From positions 1-45,333 of the forward strand of contig JAFWFU010000039.1 in NCBI GenBank assembly GCA_017515425.1: DNA of 45,333 nt, given 5' to 3'. Under the pieces are notes generated by a model. That model had not been told where the DNA came from. It did no database searches and saw only the letters and a list, made by a program, of their open reading frames with translations. Positions within the stretch are counted from its first letter, which is position 1, and each line of letters starts with the position of its first letter. The translations under genes and the position numbers were made by a program. Origin of the DNA: Mogibacterium sp. (GTDB lineage Bacteria > Bacillota > Clostridia > Peptostreptococcales > Anaerovoracaceae). Positions 14,816 through 22,315 of the stretch are shown here, in pieces.

Positions 14816-16195
14816 ATGATACACGACAATGCTTGGACAACTTATACTAAGAAAGATTTGACTGCGCTGGAGAAGCTCAGCAAGGATTATAGGGACTTCC
14901 TCGACAATGGCAAAACCGAGCGCGAATGTACGGAGCTTCTTATAGAAATGGCGGAGAGGAACGGCTATCTCAATCTTGAAGATGTGATCGCCAAGAATCA
15001 GAAGCTTGGCAAGGGCAGCAAGGTCTATGCCGTAAATATGGGAAAGGCTGTTATGCTGCTCAATATCGGAGAGGACATCATAAACGACGGCATGAATGTG
15101 CTCGGAGCGCATATTGATTCGCCGAGGCTCGACATCAAGCAAAATCCGCTCTACGAGTCTGAGGAACTCGCATATTTGAACACTCATTATTATGGCGGCA
15201 TTAAGAAATATCACTATGTTGCGATTCCGCTTGCGCTTCACGGCGTTGTGGTAAAGCCGGACGGCAGCAAGATTACCATAAATATCGGAGAGAGGGATGA
15301 CGACCCTGTATTCTTTGTGAGCGATCTTCTGATACATCTCGCAGACGAGCAGATGAAGAAGGTTGCCGCTAAGGTTGTCGAGGGTGAGGATCTCGATATT
15401 CTTGTCGGCACCAAGCCTGCAAAGGGAGACAAGAAGGAAGCGGTTAAGGAAGCGATTCTTAAACTGCTCAAGGATGAATACGATATTGAAGAGGACGATT
15501 TTATATCGGCGGAAATTGAAGCTGTACCTGCCGGACGCGCGAGAGACGCAGGGCTTGACCGCTCCATGATACTCGCATACGGGCATGACGACAGGTGCTG
15601 CGCATATCCATCAGCAATCGCAATGCTGGACGTGGAAAATCCCAAGACGACTTCATGCGGTCTCTTCGTGGACAAGGAAGAAATTGGAAGCGTTGGCGCG
15701 ACGGGAATGGAGTCGCATTTCTTCGAGGATATGATGAGGGAAGTGCTTGACAGAATGGGCATATACAGTGAAATCAATCTCTCCAGATGTTTCAGAAACA
15801 GCCGTATGCTCTCCTCTGACGTAAATGCGGCGCTCGACCCGCTATATATTGATAAATTTGAGAAACAGAATGCGTCCAAATTCGGTCGCGGTCTCGTATT
15901 CTGCAAATTTACGGGCGCAAGAGGTAAGTCGGGCTCTAACGACGCCAATGCAGAGTATCTCGCCAAGCTTCGCAGAATGATGGATAAGCATAATGTTGTC
16001 TATCAGACCGCAGAGCTCGGAAAGGTCGACATAGGCGGTGGCGGCACTATAGCTTATATTCTCTCGCTTTACGGTATGGAAGTAATTGACAGCGGAATTG
16101 CCGTAATGTCAATGCACGCTCCGTGGGAGGCGATAAGCAAGGCTGACCTCTACGAAGCTTATAAGGGATATAAGGCTTTCCTTATTGAAGGTTAA
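14816..16195 (+). CDS. M18 family zinc aminopeptidase
   Basis: A 459-residue cytosolic metallo-aminopeptidase of the M18 family, which removes N-terminal residues from peptides (acidic-residue preference is typical of part of the family). GGAGG sits 8 nt before the ATG. Metal and active-site motifs are in place: H99 and D101 in GAHIDSPRLD, the tandem acids in AYGHDDRCC, the catalytic Glu pair in VDKEEIGS, and the final ligand in MSMHAPWE. SGSNDANAEY and DIGGGGTIA are also typical. Length is normal. It is the first backbone gene right of the mobile element, with its own promoter and a long leader containing two palindromic hairpins. The next gene starts 8 bp after its stop. Confidence 0.93.
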   Translation: MIHDNAWTTYTKKDLTALEKLSKDYRDFLDNGKTERECTELLIEMAERNGYLNLEDVIAKNQKLGKGSKVYAVNMGKAVMLLNIGEDIINDGMNVLGAHIDSPRLDIKQNPLYESEELAYLNTHYYGGIKKYHYVAIPLALHGVVVKPDGSKITINIGERDDDPVFFVSDLLIHLADEQMKKVAAKVVEGEDLDILVGTKPAKGDKKEAVKEAILKLLKDEYDIEEDDFISAEIEAVPAGRARDAGLDRSMILAYGHDDRCCAYPSAIAMLDVENPKTTSCGLFVDKEEIGSVGATGMESHFFEDMMREVLDRMGIYSEINLSRCFRNSRMLSSDVNAALDPLYIDKFEKQNASKFGRGLVFCKFTGARGKSGSNDANAEYLAKLRRMMDKHNVVYQTAELGKVDIGGGGTIAYILSLYGMEVIDSGIAVMSMHAPWEAISKADLYEAYKGYKAFLIEG

Positions 16196-16202
16196 CTACA
16201 AT

Positions 16203-16658
16203 ATGTGGAAGGTTAGGATTATAACTCTTTTAATGGCAATGGTGCCTGTGGTTGAGCTTAGAGCAGCCATCCCTTATGGGGTTGGCTTCGGTCTTGGCAT
16301 ACACGAAGCGTTCATACTTGCTTTTATCGGAAATATTCTGCCAATCCCTCTGATTATCCTTTTCATACGCAAGCTATTCATATGGCTTAGAACGGTGAGC
16401 CCATGGCTGAATTCCTTTGTTTCCAAAATGGAAGCAAAGGCGGAAAAGAATAAAGAAATGGTGATGAAATACGAATTCTGGGGGCTTGTGCTTTTGGTGG
16501 CGATACCGTTACCGGGTACGGGAGCCTGGACAGGGGCCTTGGTGGCTGCAACTATGGATATGCAGATTAAAAGAGCCATGCCGGCCATAGTGCTCGGGGT
16601 GTTAATCGCCGGAGTGATAGTGACGATACTCACATACGGAGTAGGGGCATTGCTCTGA
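16203..16658 (+). CDS. small multidrug-export family membrane protein (Sm_multidrug_ex)
   Basis: A 151-residue integral membrane protein of the COG2426 / PF06695 type. The start ATG at 16203 lies 11 nt after GAAGG; an in-frame TTG at 16185 overlaps the previous gene. It has the family signature near the N-terminus (MVPVVELRAAIPYG), a charged cytoplasmic loop (SKMEAKAEKNKEMV), and a second conserved loop (AIPLPGTGAWTGAL), with about four membrane segments. The family name implies drug export, but a transport role is not well proven. It follows the aminopeptidase by 8 bp, so the two are likely one transcript. Its stop codon lies inside the first unit of the 34-bp tandem array (16644-16880). Confidence 0.85.
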   Translation: MWKVRIITLLMAMVPVVELRAAIPYGVGFGLGIHEAFILAFIGNILPIPLIILFIRKLFIWLRTVSPWLNSFVSKMEAKAEKNKEMVMKYEFWGLVLLVAIPLPGTGAWTGALVAATMDMQIKRAMPAIVLGVLIAGVIVTILTYGVGALL

Positions 16659-16880
16659 TAGCTTTTGATTGTGCGTAGGGATAATGCCCTGATAGTTTTC
16701 GAATTTGGACAGGGATCTTGCTCTGATAGTTTTTGAATTTGGACAGGGATCTTGCTCTGATAGCCTTCGAATTTAGATAGGGGTATTGCGCTGGTAGCTT
16801 TCGGTTTTGCGTAGGAGCAATGCGCTGGTAGCCGTCGCCTTTGCGCAGGAGCAATGCTTTAGTAGCCTTCATTTTTGGCA
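16644..16880. repeat. 34-bp tandem repeat array, seven units
   Basis: Units begin at 16644, 16678, 16712, 16746, 16780, 16814 and 16848; six are 34 bp and the last is 33 bp. The consensus opens GGGATNTTGCNCTGATAG. Units 2-4 are nearly identical, and 5-7 have drifted to GGAGCAATGCGCTGGTAG. Unit 1 contains the last codons and stop of the membrane-protein gene, so the array grew from the gene's 3' end. There are no spacers, so this is not a CRISPR. Confidence 0.9.
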
Positions 16881-16957
16881 GGGTCATTACCTTGAGAATT
16901 GCCAGCGAGATAACACACGACAGTCGGTTATAACTTGCATTATGTTAAATGTATGCG

Positions 16958-16987
16958 GCGGTTTAAGCATTGTCTTAACCCGCTTTT
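16958..16987 (+). terminator. rho-independent terminator
   Basis: GCGGTTTAAG (16958-16967) pairs with CTTAACCCGC (16974-16983), 9 of 10 pairs, followed by TTTTAAATTT. It probably ends the aminopeptidase/membrane-protein transcript after the tandem array. Confidence 0.65.
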
Positions 16988-17058
16988 AAATTTCTCTGAA
17001 TTAAATTGTTTTTTTGAGGAAAATACTTGATAAATGAAAAACAAAGGGGTATTATATA

Positions 17059-17087
17059 TTTACAAACAGTTGTTCGAATGCTATAAT
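17059..17087 (+). promoter_or_regulatory. promoter with an SOS (LexA) box in the spacer
   Basis: TTTACA (17059-17064), a 17-bp spacer and TATAAT (17082-17087) make a strong sigma-A promoter. CAAAC-AGTT-GTTCG at 17063-17076 differs by one base from the Firmicutes SOS box CGAACN4GTTCG and lies between the -35 and -10. LexA bound there would block polymerase. lexA itself is the next gene downstream. Confidence 0.65.
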
Positions 17088-17140
17088 TCACCTGGTTTAG
17101 AGTCGCTATTGGTCTGCGTTGTTAAATCAGGGATGCACAT

Positions 17141-17971
17141 ATGAACAAAGACTTCCAAAAGATTGGGCCTACGGTCACTATGCTCGTGCCGTATGATTGT
17201 AATAATCTATGCCCATTCTGCGTTAATAAAAAGGAATACAGGGATATATCGAGCTTTGATTTGGATAGGTGCTATCAATCGCTCGACTTGATGAATAGGG
17301 TTTTCCCTCATAATGATATAGTCCTTACAGGCGGAGAACCATTGGCGAATTTGGAAACTCTCCGAGACATACTGAGTCATATTGAAGAGGGGCATCATAT
17401 ATATATCAATACTACGCTTCCGGTTTCGGAGGGCAGCAGCATAGAGAAGGTGGCGGATTTCCTGAATGCCCATGCGGACAGAATTTCCTGTGTCAACGTA
17501 TCAAGGCATTTGAAACACTATGTCAGGGAATGCTCCGACGAGATATTCAACCTTCTGAAAGTCAAGACTAGAATAAACTGTGTGGTCTTTGAGGACGCCA
17601 AGGAAGAAGCGACAAAAGAGAAACTTATTGCATTTTTAGACAGGTTCAAGGGTCGTGATATACAGCTTCGAGCCAATTATTCGTTGCTGACTCTCGAGAA
17701 TGTATTTGATAAGGAAAACGACAATCTCTTTAAACTTATTTCGGAAGTATGCGAGTACAAATGCGACCTTGAGATAGAGAAATTCCGCACGGGATATGTC
17801 TTTGAAAGAAATGGGAGCAGGATTACATATCATAAAACCCTGCCATTTGCAAAGATTGACGGCGTGATTGGAGATATAATTATCCGCCAGACGGGTCTTA
17901 TTTATGACGATTGGAATGAGTACGGAGCCGAGCTGAATATAAATGATTTGGCAGGCATAAGATATAAATAA
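17141..17971 (+). CDS. radical SAM protein, probably SOS-regulated
   Basis: A 276-residue radical SAM enzyme of unknown substrate. The cluster motif is C20-x3-C24-x2-C27 (CNNLCPFC) and the SAM motif is GGEP at 64-67 (VLTGGEPLAN). It has a MoaA-like core followed by a short C-terminal part with a lone CEYKCDLEIEK pair and no SPASM cysteine cluster. The start ATG has only a weak ribosome binding site (CAGGGATG). Its promoter carries a near-consensus LexA box, and lexA follows 121 bp downstream on the same strand, so it is probably induced by DNA damage. The similar size and motifs might suggest spore photoproduct lyase or a nucleotide-modifying enzyme, but I do not recognise it as SplB. It is only distantly like the radical SAM protein at 11552. 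Confidence 0.8.
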   Translation: MNKDFQKIGPTVTMLVPYDCNNLCPFCVNKKEYRDISSFDLDRCYQSLDLMNRVFPHNDIVLTGGEPLANLETLRDILSHIEEGHHIYINTTLPVSEGSSIEKVADFLNAHADRISCVNVSRHLKHYVRECSDEIFNLLKVKTRINCVVFEDAKEEATKEKLIAFLDRFKGRDIQLRANYSLLTLENVFDKENDNLFKLISEVCEYKCDLEIEKFRTGYVFERNGSRITYHKTLPFAKIDGVIGDIIIRQTGLIYDDWNEYGAELNINDLAGIRYK

Positions 17972-18092
17972 CCGATATTACATAGCATAAAGGCGTTTAT
18001 CGCTTAATACATATCATATAAAAAAGCATATTGCATATAAATATTATCGAAAATAATTCTTTTGCTATTTGGGATGCAGCTTGGAGGTTGCC

Positions 18093-18731
18093 ATGAAGAA
18101 AAGCGAAATAAGACAAAACGATATTCTTGAATTTATGAAAAAGACTATTGTCGACAAGGGCTATTCTCCAACGGTACGCGAGATATGCGCCGCGCTTTCG
18201 ATTAAGTCCACTTCAACGGTGCACAGCGACATCAAGGCTTTGGAGGATAAGGGGCTTGTCAGGAAGGATCCCGCCAAGCCGCGCACGGTGCTTCCCGTAA
18301 ATAACGAATATCAAAGAGCGGGAATGATTATGGACGACATCAATACAGTCTCCCTTCCCGTGGTTGGAAGAGTAGCGGCGGGTGAGCCGATTTTGGCAGA
18401 GCAGAATATCGTGGACGAGATGCCTATGCCGGCAAGATTTATCGGCTCAGGCAATAATTTCATTCTTACGGTTCACGGAGATTCCATGATAAATGTCGGA
18501 ATAAATGACGGGGACTATCTCATAGTTCAGGAGTCGCAAGAGGCAGCTAACGGTGAGATCGTGGTGGCGCTCGTGAATGACGGAATCGAATTGAGCGCGA
18601 CGGTAAAGAGATTTTACAAGGAGGACGGACATATCAGACTACAGCCTGAGAATGACAGCATGGAGCCTATAATCGCAGAAGATGTTACTGTAGTCGGAAA
18701 GGTAAAGGGAGTATTCAGATACTTCAACTAA
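18093..18731 (+). CDS. lexA: LexA, SOS-response repressor
   Basis: A 212-residue repressor that binds SOS boxes and cleaves itself when RecA filaments form. The start ATG at 18093 is 5 nt after GGAGGT; an upstream in-frame start at 18069 is less likely. Residues 1-65 form the winged helix (MKKTIVDKGYSPTVREIC, SIKSTSTVHSDIKALEDKGL). The cleavage site is A96-G97 in GRVAAGEPI. The Ser-Lys dyad is S131 in HGDSM and K172 in SATVKRF. Length and order of motifs are normal. I could not find a clear SOS box just before lexA itself; the best one precedes the radical SAM gene upstream, so lexA may be partly expressed from that promoter. Confidence 0.97.
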   Translation: MKKSEIRQNDILEFMKKTIVDKGYSPTVREICAALSIKSTSTVHSDIKALEDKGLVRKDPAKPRTVLPVNNEYQRAGMIMDDINTVSLPVVGRVAAGEPILAEQNIVDEMPMPARFIGSGNNFILTVHGDSMINVGINDGDYLIVQESQEAANGEIVVALVNDGIELSATVKRFYKEDGHIRLQPENDSMEPIIAEDVTVVGKVKGVFRYFN

Positions 18732-18744
18732 TTATTCGCCATAG

Positions 18745-18772
18745 CGACTCGAGCTTTCTCGGGTCGTTATTA
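18745..18772 (+). terminator. terminator of lexA
   Basis: CGACTCGAG (18745-18753) pairs with CTCGGGTCG (18758-18766) across CTTT, followed by TTATTATT. Confidence 0.65.
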
Positions 18773-18864
18773 TTCCATCGCGTAACCAATTTTTGCGCGG
18801 TGTTAGTTTGCGGGCATTTGCTTAACAGCATCAGCCCGCATTTATAGGAAGGGAGAGCTCCTAA

Positions 18865-19665
18865 ATGAAACTAGGATTTTTAGGCGCAGGCGCTATGGGC
18901 GGAGCCATTTTAAGCGGTGCGCTCAGAGCCGATATATTAAAAGCAGAAGATATTTTTGTATATGATATTGATCAGGATATTAGAGAAAAATACAAAGATA
19001 TGGGCTGCAATATAGCCGAGAGCGGCAGGCATTTGTCAGAAACAGTCGACGTTCTGATGATATGCGTAAAGCCTCAGTATGCAAGGGGGAGTCTGTCCGA
19101 GCTTGGGAACGCCTTAGAAGGCAAGGCTGTGATTTCCATTATGGCAGGAATAACCACAGAGAGTATAAGAGAAATGATAGGCGGCAGTTTCAGACTTCTT
19201 CGGCTTATGCCTAATACGCCTGCTCTTGTGAATGAAGGGGCATTTGCTCTGGACATCGGAACTGATCTGACTGATGAAGAAAAGGCATTTGCGGAAAGAC
19301 TTTTCTCGTCAATAGGCATAGTTGAGTGGATGCCGGAGAGCCTTATTGATACCGCCTGCGGTTTATCGGGAGCGGGACCAGCATATATCTATCTCATAAT
19401 CGAAGCCCTTGCAGACGGCGGAGTAGCCAAGGGGTTGACAAGAAAGACGGCTTTAAACCTCGCTGCGCAAACGGTTTTGGGTGCGGCAAAAATGGTAATG
19501 GAAACGGGAGAACACCCGGGAGCTCTTAAAGACAAGGTATGCAGCCCCGGAGGGAATACAATCATAGGAATAAAGACATTGGAAGAGCATGGCGTTAGAG
19601 GAGCTCTAATAGATACCGTCGTTAAGGCTGTGGAAAGAGCCGAGGAGCTTGGTAGAGGGCGATAG
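18865..19665 (+). CDS. proC: pyrroline-5-carboxylate reductase
   Basis: A 266-residue enzyme that reduces 1-pyrroline-5-carboxylate to proline with NAD(P)H, the last step of proline synthesis. GGAAGGGAGAG precedes the ATG. The Rossmann motif GAGAMGGAI is at residues 7-15. MICVKPQY, the central RLMPNTPALVNEG, the helical GLSGAGPAYIYLIIEALADGG, and the C-terminal CSPGGNTIIG are all family hallmarks. It stands alone after the lexA terminator. It converges on maf, with only 10 bp between the two stop codons and no distinct terminator between them. Length is typical. Confidence 0.96.
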   Translation: MKLGFLGAGAMGGAILSGALRADILKAEDIFVYDIDQDIREKYKDMGCNIAESGRHLSETVDVLMICVKPQYARGSLSELGNALEGKAVISIMAGITTESIREMIGGSFRLLRLMPNTPALVNEGAFALDIGTDLTDEEKAFAERLFSSIGIVEWMPESLIDTACGLSGAGPAYIYLIIEALADGGVAKGLTRKTALNLAAQTVLGAAKMVMETGEHPGALKDKVCSPGGNTIIGIKTLEEHGVRGALIDTVVKAVERAEELGRGR

Positions 19666-19675
19666 AGCTGCTCTG

Positions 19676-20263
19676 CTACCTATATTTCTCTACCGCCTCA
19701 GCTATTCTGTGATAGGGAAGCCCCATTACGTTTTCGACATCTCCTTCGATATGGTCTACATATTTGCCGAAATATCCTTGTATGGCATATGCACCTGATT
19801 TGTCATAGGGCTTTTCATGGGCGATATATTCGTCTATATCCTCATCACTATAGTCTATGCACCAAACCTTGGTGACATCATTCAGAACTTCCATGCTGCC
19901 CGTATCTGTATCAATCATGGCAACGCCTGTCACCACATAATGATATGTGCCTCTATAGGCATTGAGCATACGCCTGATGTCGTCCTCGTTTTCGGGTTTC
20001 CCCAATACCTCATTCTTATAGACTATGGTGTCGGCACCGATTATCAGATGACCGGCGTATTTATCTTTGAGACTCGGATTAGATATAATGCTCTCATAAC
20101 AGGCTAATGCCTTGCGAGAGGAGAGATCCTCCACAACTTCGGTCATGGACGGATTCCCTTCTATGGTCTCGTCTGTATCGGTCGGCAATACTATAGGATC
20201 TATGCCGTGATTATTTAGTATGTCAAGCCTCCGAGGGGAGGAGGATGCAAGTATAATTTTCAT
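19676..20263 (-). CDS. maf: Maf-family nucleotide pyrophosphatase
   Basis: A 195-residue Maf/YhdE-type enzyme; family members hydrolyse non-canonical nucleoside triphosphates such as dTTP/UTP or modified pyrimidines and are linked to septum arrest. The start at 20263 gives MKIILASSSPRRLDIL with the signature SSSPRR; the longer frame to 20290 would begin upstream of the -10 box. The catalytic GADTIV and SRKAL motifs are present, as is the typical YDKSGAYAIQGYFGKYV. It is the only clear minus-strand backbone gene in the right two-thirds of the window. It has no Shine-Dalgarno sequence, and its -10 lies 9 nt from the ATG, so the mRNA is probably leaderless. Confidence 0.93.
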   Translation of the reverse strand: MKIILASSSPRRLDILNNHGIDPIVLPTDTDETIEGNPSMTEVVEDLSSRKALACYESIISNPSLKDKYAGHLIIGADTIVYKNEVLGKPENEDDIRRMLNAYRGTYHYVVTGVAMIDTDTGSMEVLNDVTKVWCIDYSDEDIDEYIAHEKPYDKSGAYAIQGYFGKYVDHIEGDVENVMGLPYHRIAEAVEKYR

Positions 20264-20272
20264 AGCGCATTG

Positions 20273-20278
20273 ATTATA
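20273..20278 (-). promoter_or_regulatory. extended -10 of maf, leaderless transcript likely
   Basis: On the minus strand TGGTATAAT ends 9 nt before the maf ATG (20263), so the mRNA should start 2-4 nt before the start codon. No good -35 is seen; the TG of an extended -10 is present. Confidence 0.5.
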
Positions 20279-20476
20279 CCACAAAAGCAAAAGGAATGTT
20301 ATAGCTTCGTGTTTTATGTGCTGTTAGCGTTATAGCTTTTATGAGCAATGGGCGACATCAACGATAAAAGCTAAGAGCCGTGAAAACCTATGTTGCGAAA
20401 ATCAGCAAACCACAATCATAATCTGAGCAATTCACGCAAAAATACACCTAAATCGCAATTCTTCTTGGGATTTTTC

Positions 20477-20505
20477 TTGACATAAGGGAGTTTGATACAT
20501 ATAAT
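20477..20505 (+). promoter_or_regulatory. promoter of the infC-rpmI-rplT operon
   Basis: A consensus TTGACA (20477-20482), a 17-bp spacer and a consensus TATAAT (20500-20505); the strongest promoter in the window. It fits a ribosomal protein operon. Confidence 0.85.
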
Positions 20506-20511
20506 GAGCGA

Positions 20512-20632
20512 GGTCAAAGCAGAAGTTATCCGCTTCTCGCCTTGCAGCTGACGCTCGCTAGGCTATATACATGGGATTAACACCGAGAGGTGAGTTCAAT
20601 GTCGCGGATACTTTTGTATCCGCGATTTTCAT
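20512..20632 (+). promoter_or_regulatory. infC/L20-type autoregulatory leader RNA
   Basis: The roughly 135-nt leader begins with GTCAAAGCAGAAGTTATCCG, a motif I associate with Firmicutes L20/IF3 leaders. It ends with a perfect 9-bp stem, CGCGGATAC (20603-20611) with GTATCCGCG (20616-20624), then ATTTTC, a weak terminator. Binding of L20 to such leaders promotes premature termination and balances r-protein synthesis. Confidence 0.65.
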
Positions 20633-20659
20633 GTAAACTCAGAAATGGAGGACGGAACG

Positions 20660-21196
20660 ATTAGCGCCAGAGATAACAGAAGGGAACAGACCCAAATCAA
20701 TGAGGATATAAGGGCGAAAGAGGTCAGACTCATTGACGAGGACGGCGAAATGCGTGGCATTGTCGGCATAGATGAGGCACTCGCTATGGCAGAAGAGGCA
20801 GACCTTGACTTGGTAAATATTTCACCAAATGCGGATCCGCCTGTTTGCAAGATTCTTGACTACGGTAAATACCGCTATGAACAGCAGAAAAAAGAAAAGA
20901 CTGCCAAGAAGAATCAGAAGGTTACCGAGATTAAGGAAATCAGACTGTCGGCTTCTATAGAGGATCACGATATTGAGGTTAAGGCGAAGTCTGCCAGAAA
21001 ATTCCTCGCAGATGGTGATAAGGTCAAGGTATCATTGAGATTCCGCGGAAGAGAGATGGGCTATACACAACTCGGCTTCGACGCGATGAACAAGTTTGCC
21101 GATTTGGTATCCGAGGTCGGGGAAATCGAGAAGGAACCTAAGATGGAAGGACGCAGAATGAATATGTTCCTTGCACCTAAGAAAGACAAAAAATAA
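20660..21196 (+). CDS. infC: translation initiation factor IF-3
   Basis: A 178-residue factor that binds the 30S subunit, prevents 50S joining and checks the initiator tRNA and start codon. I place the start at ATT 20660, because GGAGGA at 20647-20652 lies exactly 7 nt before it. The in-frame ATG at 20645 has no ribosome binding site and would bury that signal in the coding region. AUU starts are characteristic of infC, where IF-3 discriminates against its own mRNA. The N-terminal domain holds [18 protein letters not shown] and [13 protein letters not shown]-type residues ([19 protein letters not shown]). The C-terminal domain has [29 protein letters not shown] and [12 protein letters not shown]. 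It is the first gene of the infC-rpmI-rplT operon. Confidence 0.95.
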   Translation: MSARDNRREQTQINEDIRAKEVRLIDEDGEMRGIVGIDEALAMAEEADLDLVNISPNADPPVCKILDYGKYRYEQQKKEKTAKKNQKVTEIKEIRLSASIEDHDIEVKAKSARKFLADGDKVKVSLRFRGREMGYTQLGFDAMNKFADLVSEVGEIEKEPKMEGRRMNMFLAPKKDKK

Positions 21197-21221
21197 GATT
21201 AAAATACAGGAGGATAATCCA

Positions 21222-21422
21222 ATGGGAAAGAACAAAATGAAGTCACACAGAGGCGCAATGAAGCGCCTGCACGTTACGGGCTCCGGCAAGCTCAAGAGAA
21301 ATAAGGCGTATAAGAGCCATATTTTGACTAAAAAGACAGCGAAGAGAAAAAGAGGGCTCAGAAAAGCCACTACTCTTACAAGTGCAGATTTGAAGCGTAT
21401 GCTCAGAGCAATGGCTAAATAG
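21222..21422 (+). CDS. rpmI: ribosomal protein bL35
   Basis: A 66-residue basic protein of the 50S subunit. ATG 21222 follows CAGGAGGA. The sequence [20 protein letters not shown], then [19 protein letters not shown], is typical L35. It lies between infC (25 bp upstream) and rplT (18 bp downstream) in the conserved operon. A longer frame overlapping the end of infC is not the true start. Confidence 0.97.
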   Translation: MGKNKMKSHRGAMKRLHVTGSGKLKRNKAYKSHILTKKTAKRKRGLRKATTLTSADLKRMLRAMAK

Positions 21423-21440
21423 TTTAGGAGGTGTAACGAT

Positions 21441-21794
21441 ATGGCAAGAGTAAAGAAAGGCGTAAACGCGCATAAGAGACATAAGAAGATTTTGAAGCAG
21501 GCGAAGGGCTTTTACGGAAGAAGAAAGAACACCTTTAGAGCAGCCAATCCTGCGGTTATGAGATCGCTGAGATCCGCATATATAGGTCGCAAGAACAAAA
21601 AGAGAGAGTATAGAAGGCTTTGGATTGCCAGAATCAACGCAGCTACAAGGGCTAATGGCATTTCTTACAGCAAGTTTATGAACGGGCTCAAGAAATCCGG
21701 CATTGAGATTAACAGAAAAATGCTTTCGGAGATGGCTATTTATGACACAGCGGGCTTCGCACAGCTTTGCGAGACTGCGAAGAAGGCTATATAG
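21441..21794 (+). CDS. rplT: ribosomal protein bL20
   Basis: A 117-residue 23S rRNA-binding protein needed early in 50S assembly, and the repressor of its own operon. AGGAGGTG precedes the [42 protein letters not shown], and [20 protein letters not shown] are typical. The highly basic N-terminal arm and the globular C-terminal domain, which binds the leader RNA in related species, are both present. It is the last ribosomal gene of the operon; the next terminator is at 22033, after a small membrane-protein gene. Confidence 0.98.
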   Translation: MARVKKGVNAHKRHKKILKQAKGFYGRRKNTFRAANPAVMRSLRSAYIGRKNKKREYRRLWIARINAATRANGISYSKFMNGLKKSGIEINRKMLSEMAIYDTAGFAQLCETAKKAI

Positions 21795-21858
21795 TCATCA
21801 GGCATAGCAATATATAAGACTGCATAGCATTTTGCATTGCTGCATAGGACGCAGGGAA

Positions 21859-22017
21859 ATGGAATATTTCACAAGTCATATAGGAGTGATATTCGGTGCC
21901 GCGTGTTTCGTCGCGATAGCGGCGACATCATGGTGGTATCTGACAGAGAAAAACGCCGAACTTAAAAGGCAGAGGGCTAAGGCTCGCCGAGAAGCTCAGG
22001 CTAAAAAAGATGAATAA
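21859..22017 (+). CDS. small single-pass membrane protein
   Basis: A 52-residue protein, if started at ATG 21859 after GCAGGGAA; an in-frame start at 21832 is possible. It has a short N-terminal stretch, one membrane segment (HIGVIFGAACFVAIAATSWW), and a highly charged cytoplasmic tail (AELKRQRAKARREAQAKKDE) likely to be a helix. It lies 64 bp after rplT and before the operon terminator, so it is probably co-transcribed. I do not recognise the family. Coding status rests on the sensible topology and context. Confidence 0.6.
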   Translation: MEYFTSHIGVIFGAACFVAIAATSWWYLTEKNAELKRQRAKARREAQAKKDE

Positions 22018-22032
22018 ATCCAAAACCAAAAC

Positions 22033-22063
22033 AAAAGGCTCCGGGGAACCGGGGCCTTTTGCC
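22033..22063 (+). terminator. strong terminator of the infC-rpmI-rplT operon
   Basis: AAAAGGCTCCGG (22033-22044) pairs with CCGGGGCCTTTT (22049-22060) across GGAA, with one G-U pair. The following 250 bp to the next gene hold a small hairpin (ATTGTGAA with TTCACAAT near 22175-22195) and a possible promoter (TTGTGA, 16 bp, TATACT at about 22255-22275), but no gene. Confidence 0.8.
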
Positions 22064-22315
22064 GCGAAAAAATCTTTCAAGAAAGAACAATCAAAAGAAA
22101 AAGGTTTTTGTCAGAACATCATGTCTTCTGACACCGAAATTATAACAGACCAATGTGTAGCTATTGTACGCATATTGTGAAAAAGCCCTTCACAATAGCT
22201 TCTGCCGAACAGAATGGTGCGTCTATTCCTTGAAAAACCCCATATCTTGTGATAGTATCGACAGGAATTATACTAGAGTGTATTGGAGTCAAGGAAGAAA
22301 GCAACATCGACGAAT

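Noticed and set aside
16644-16880. CRISPR-like periodic repeats
   Set aside because: The 34-bp units abut each other without unique spacers and drift gradually, so this is a tandem repeat. No cas genes are present.
18040-18092. SOS box directly before lexA
   Set aside because: TCGAAAATAATTCT at about 18048 only vaguely resembles the consensus (the second half lacks GTTC). I do not count it as a site.
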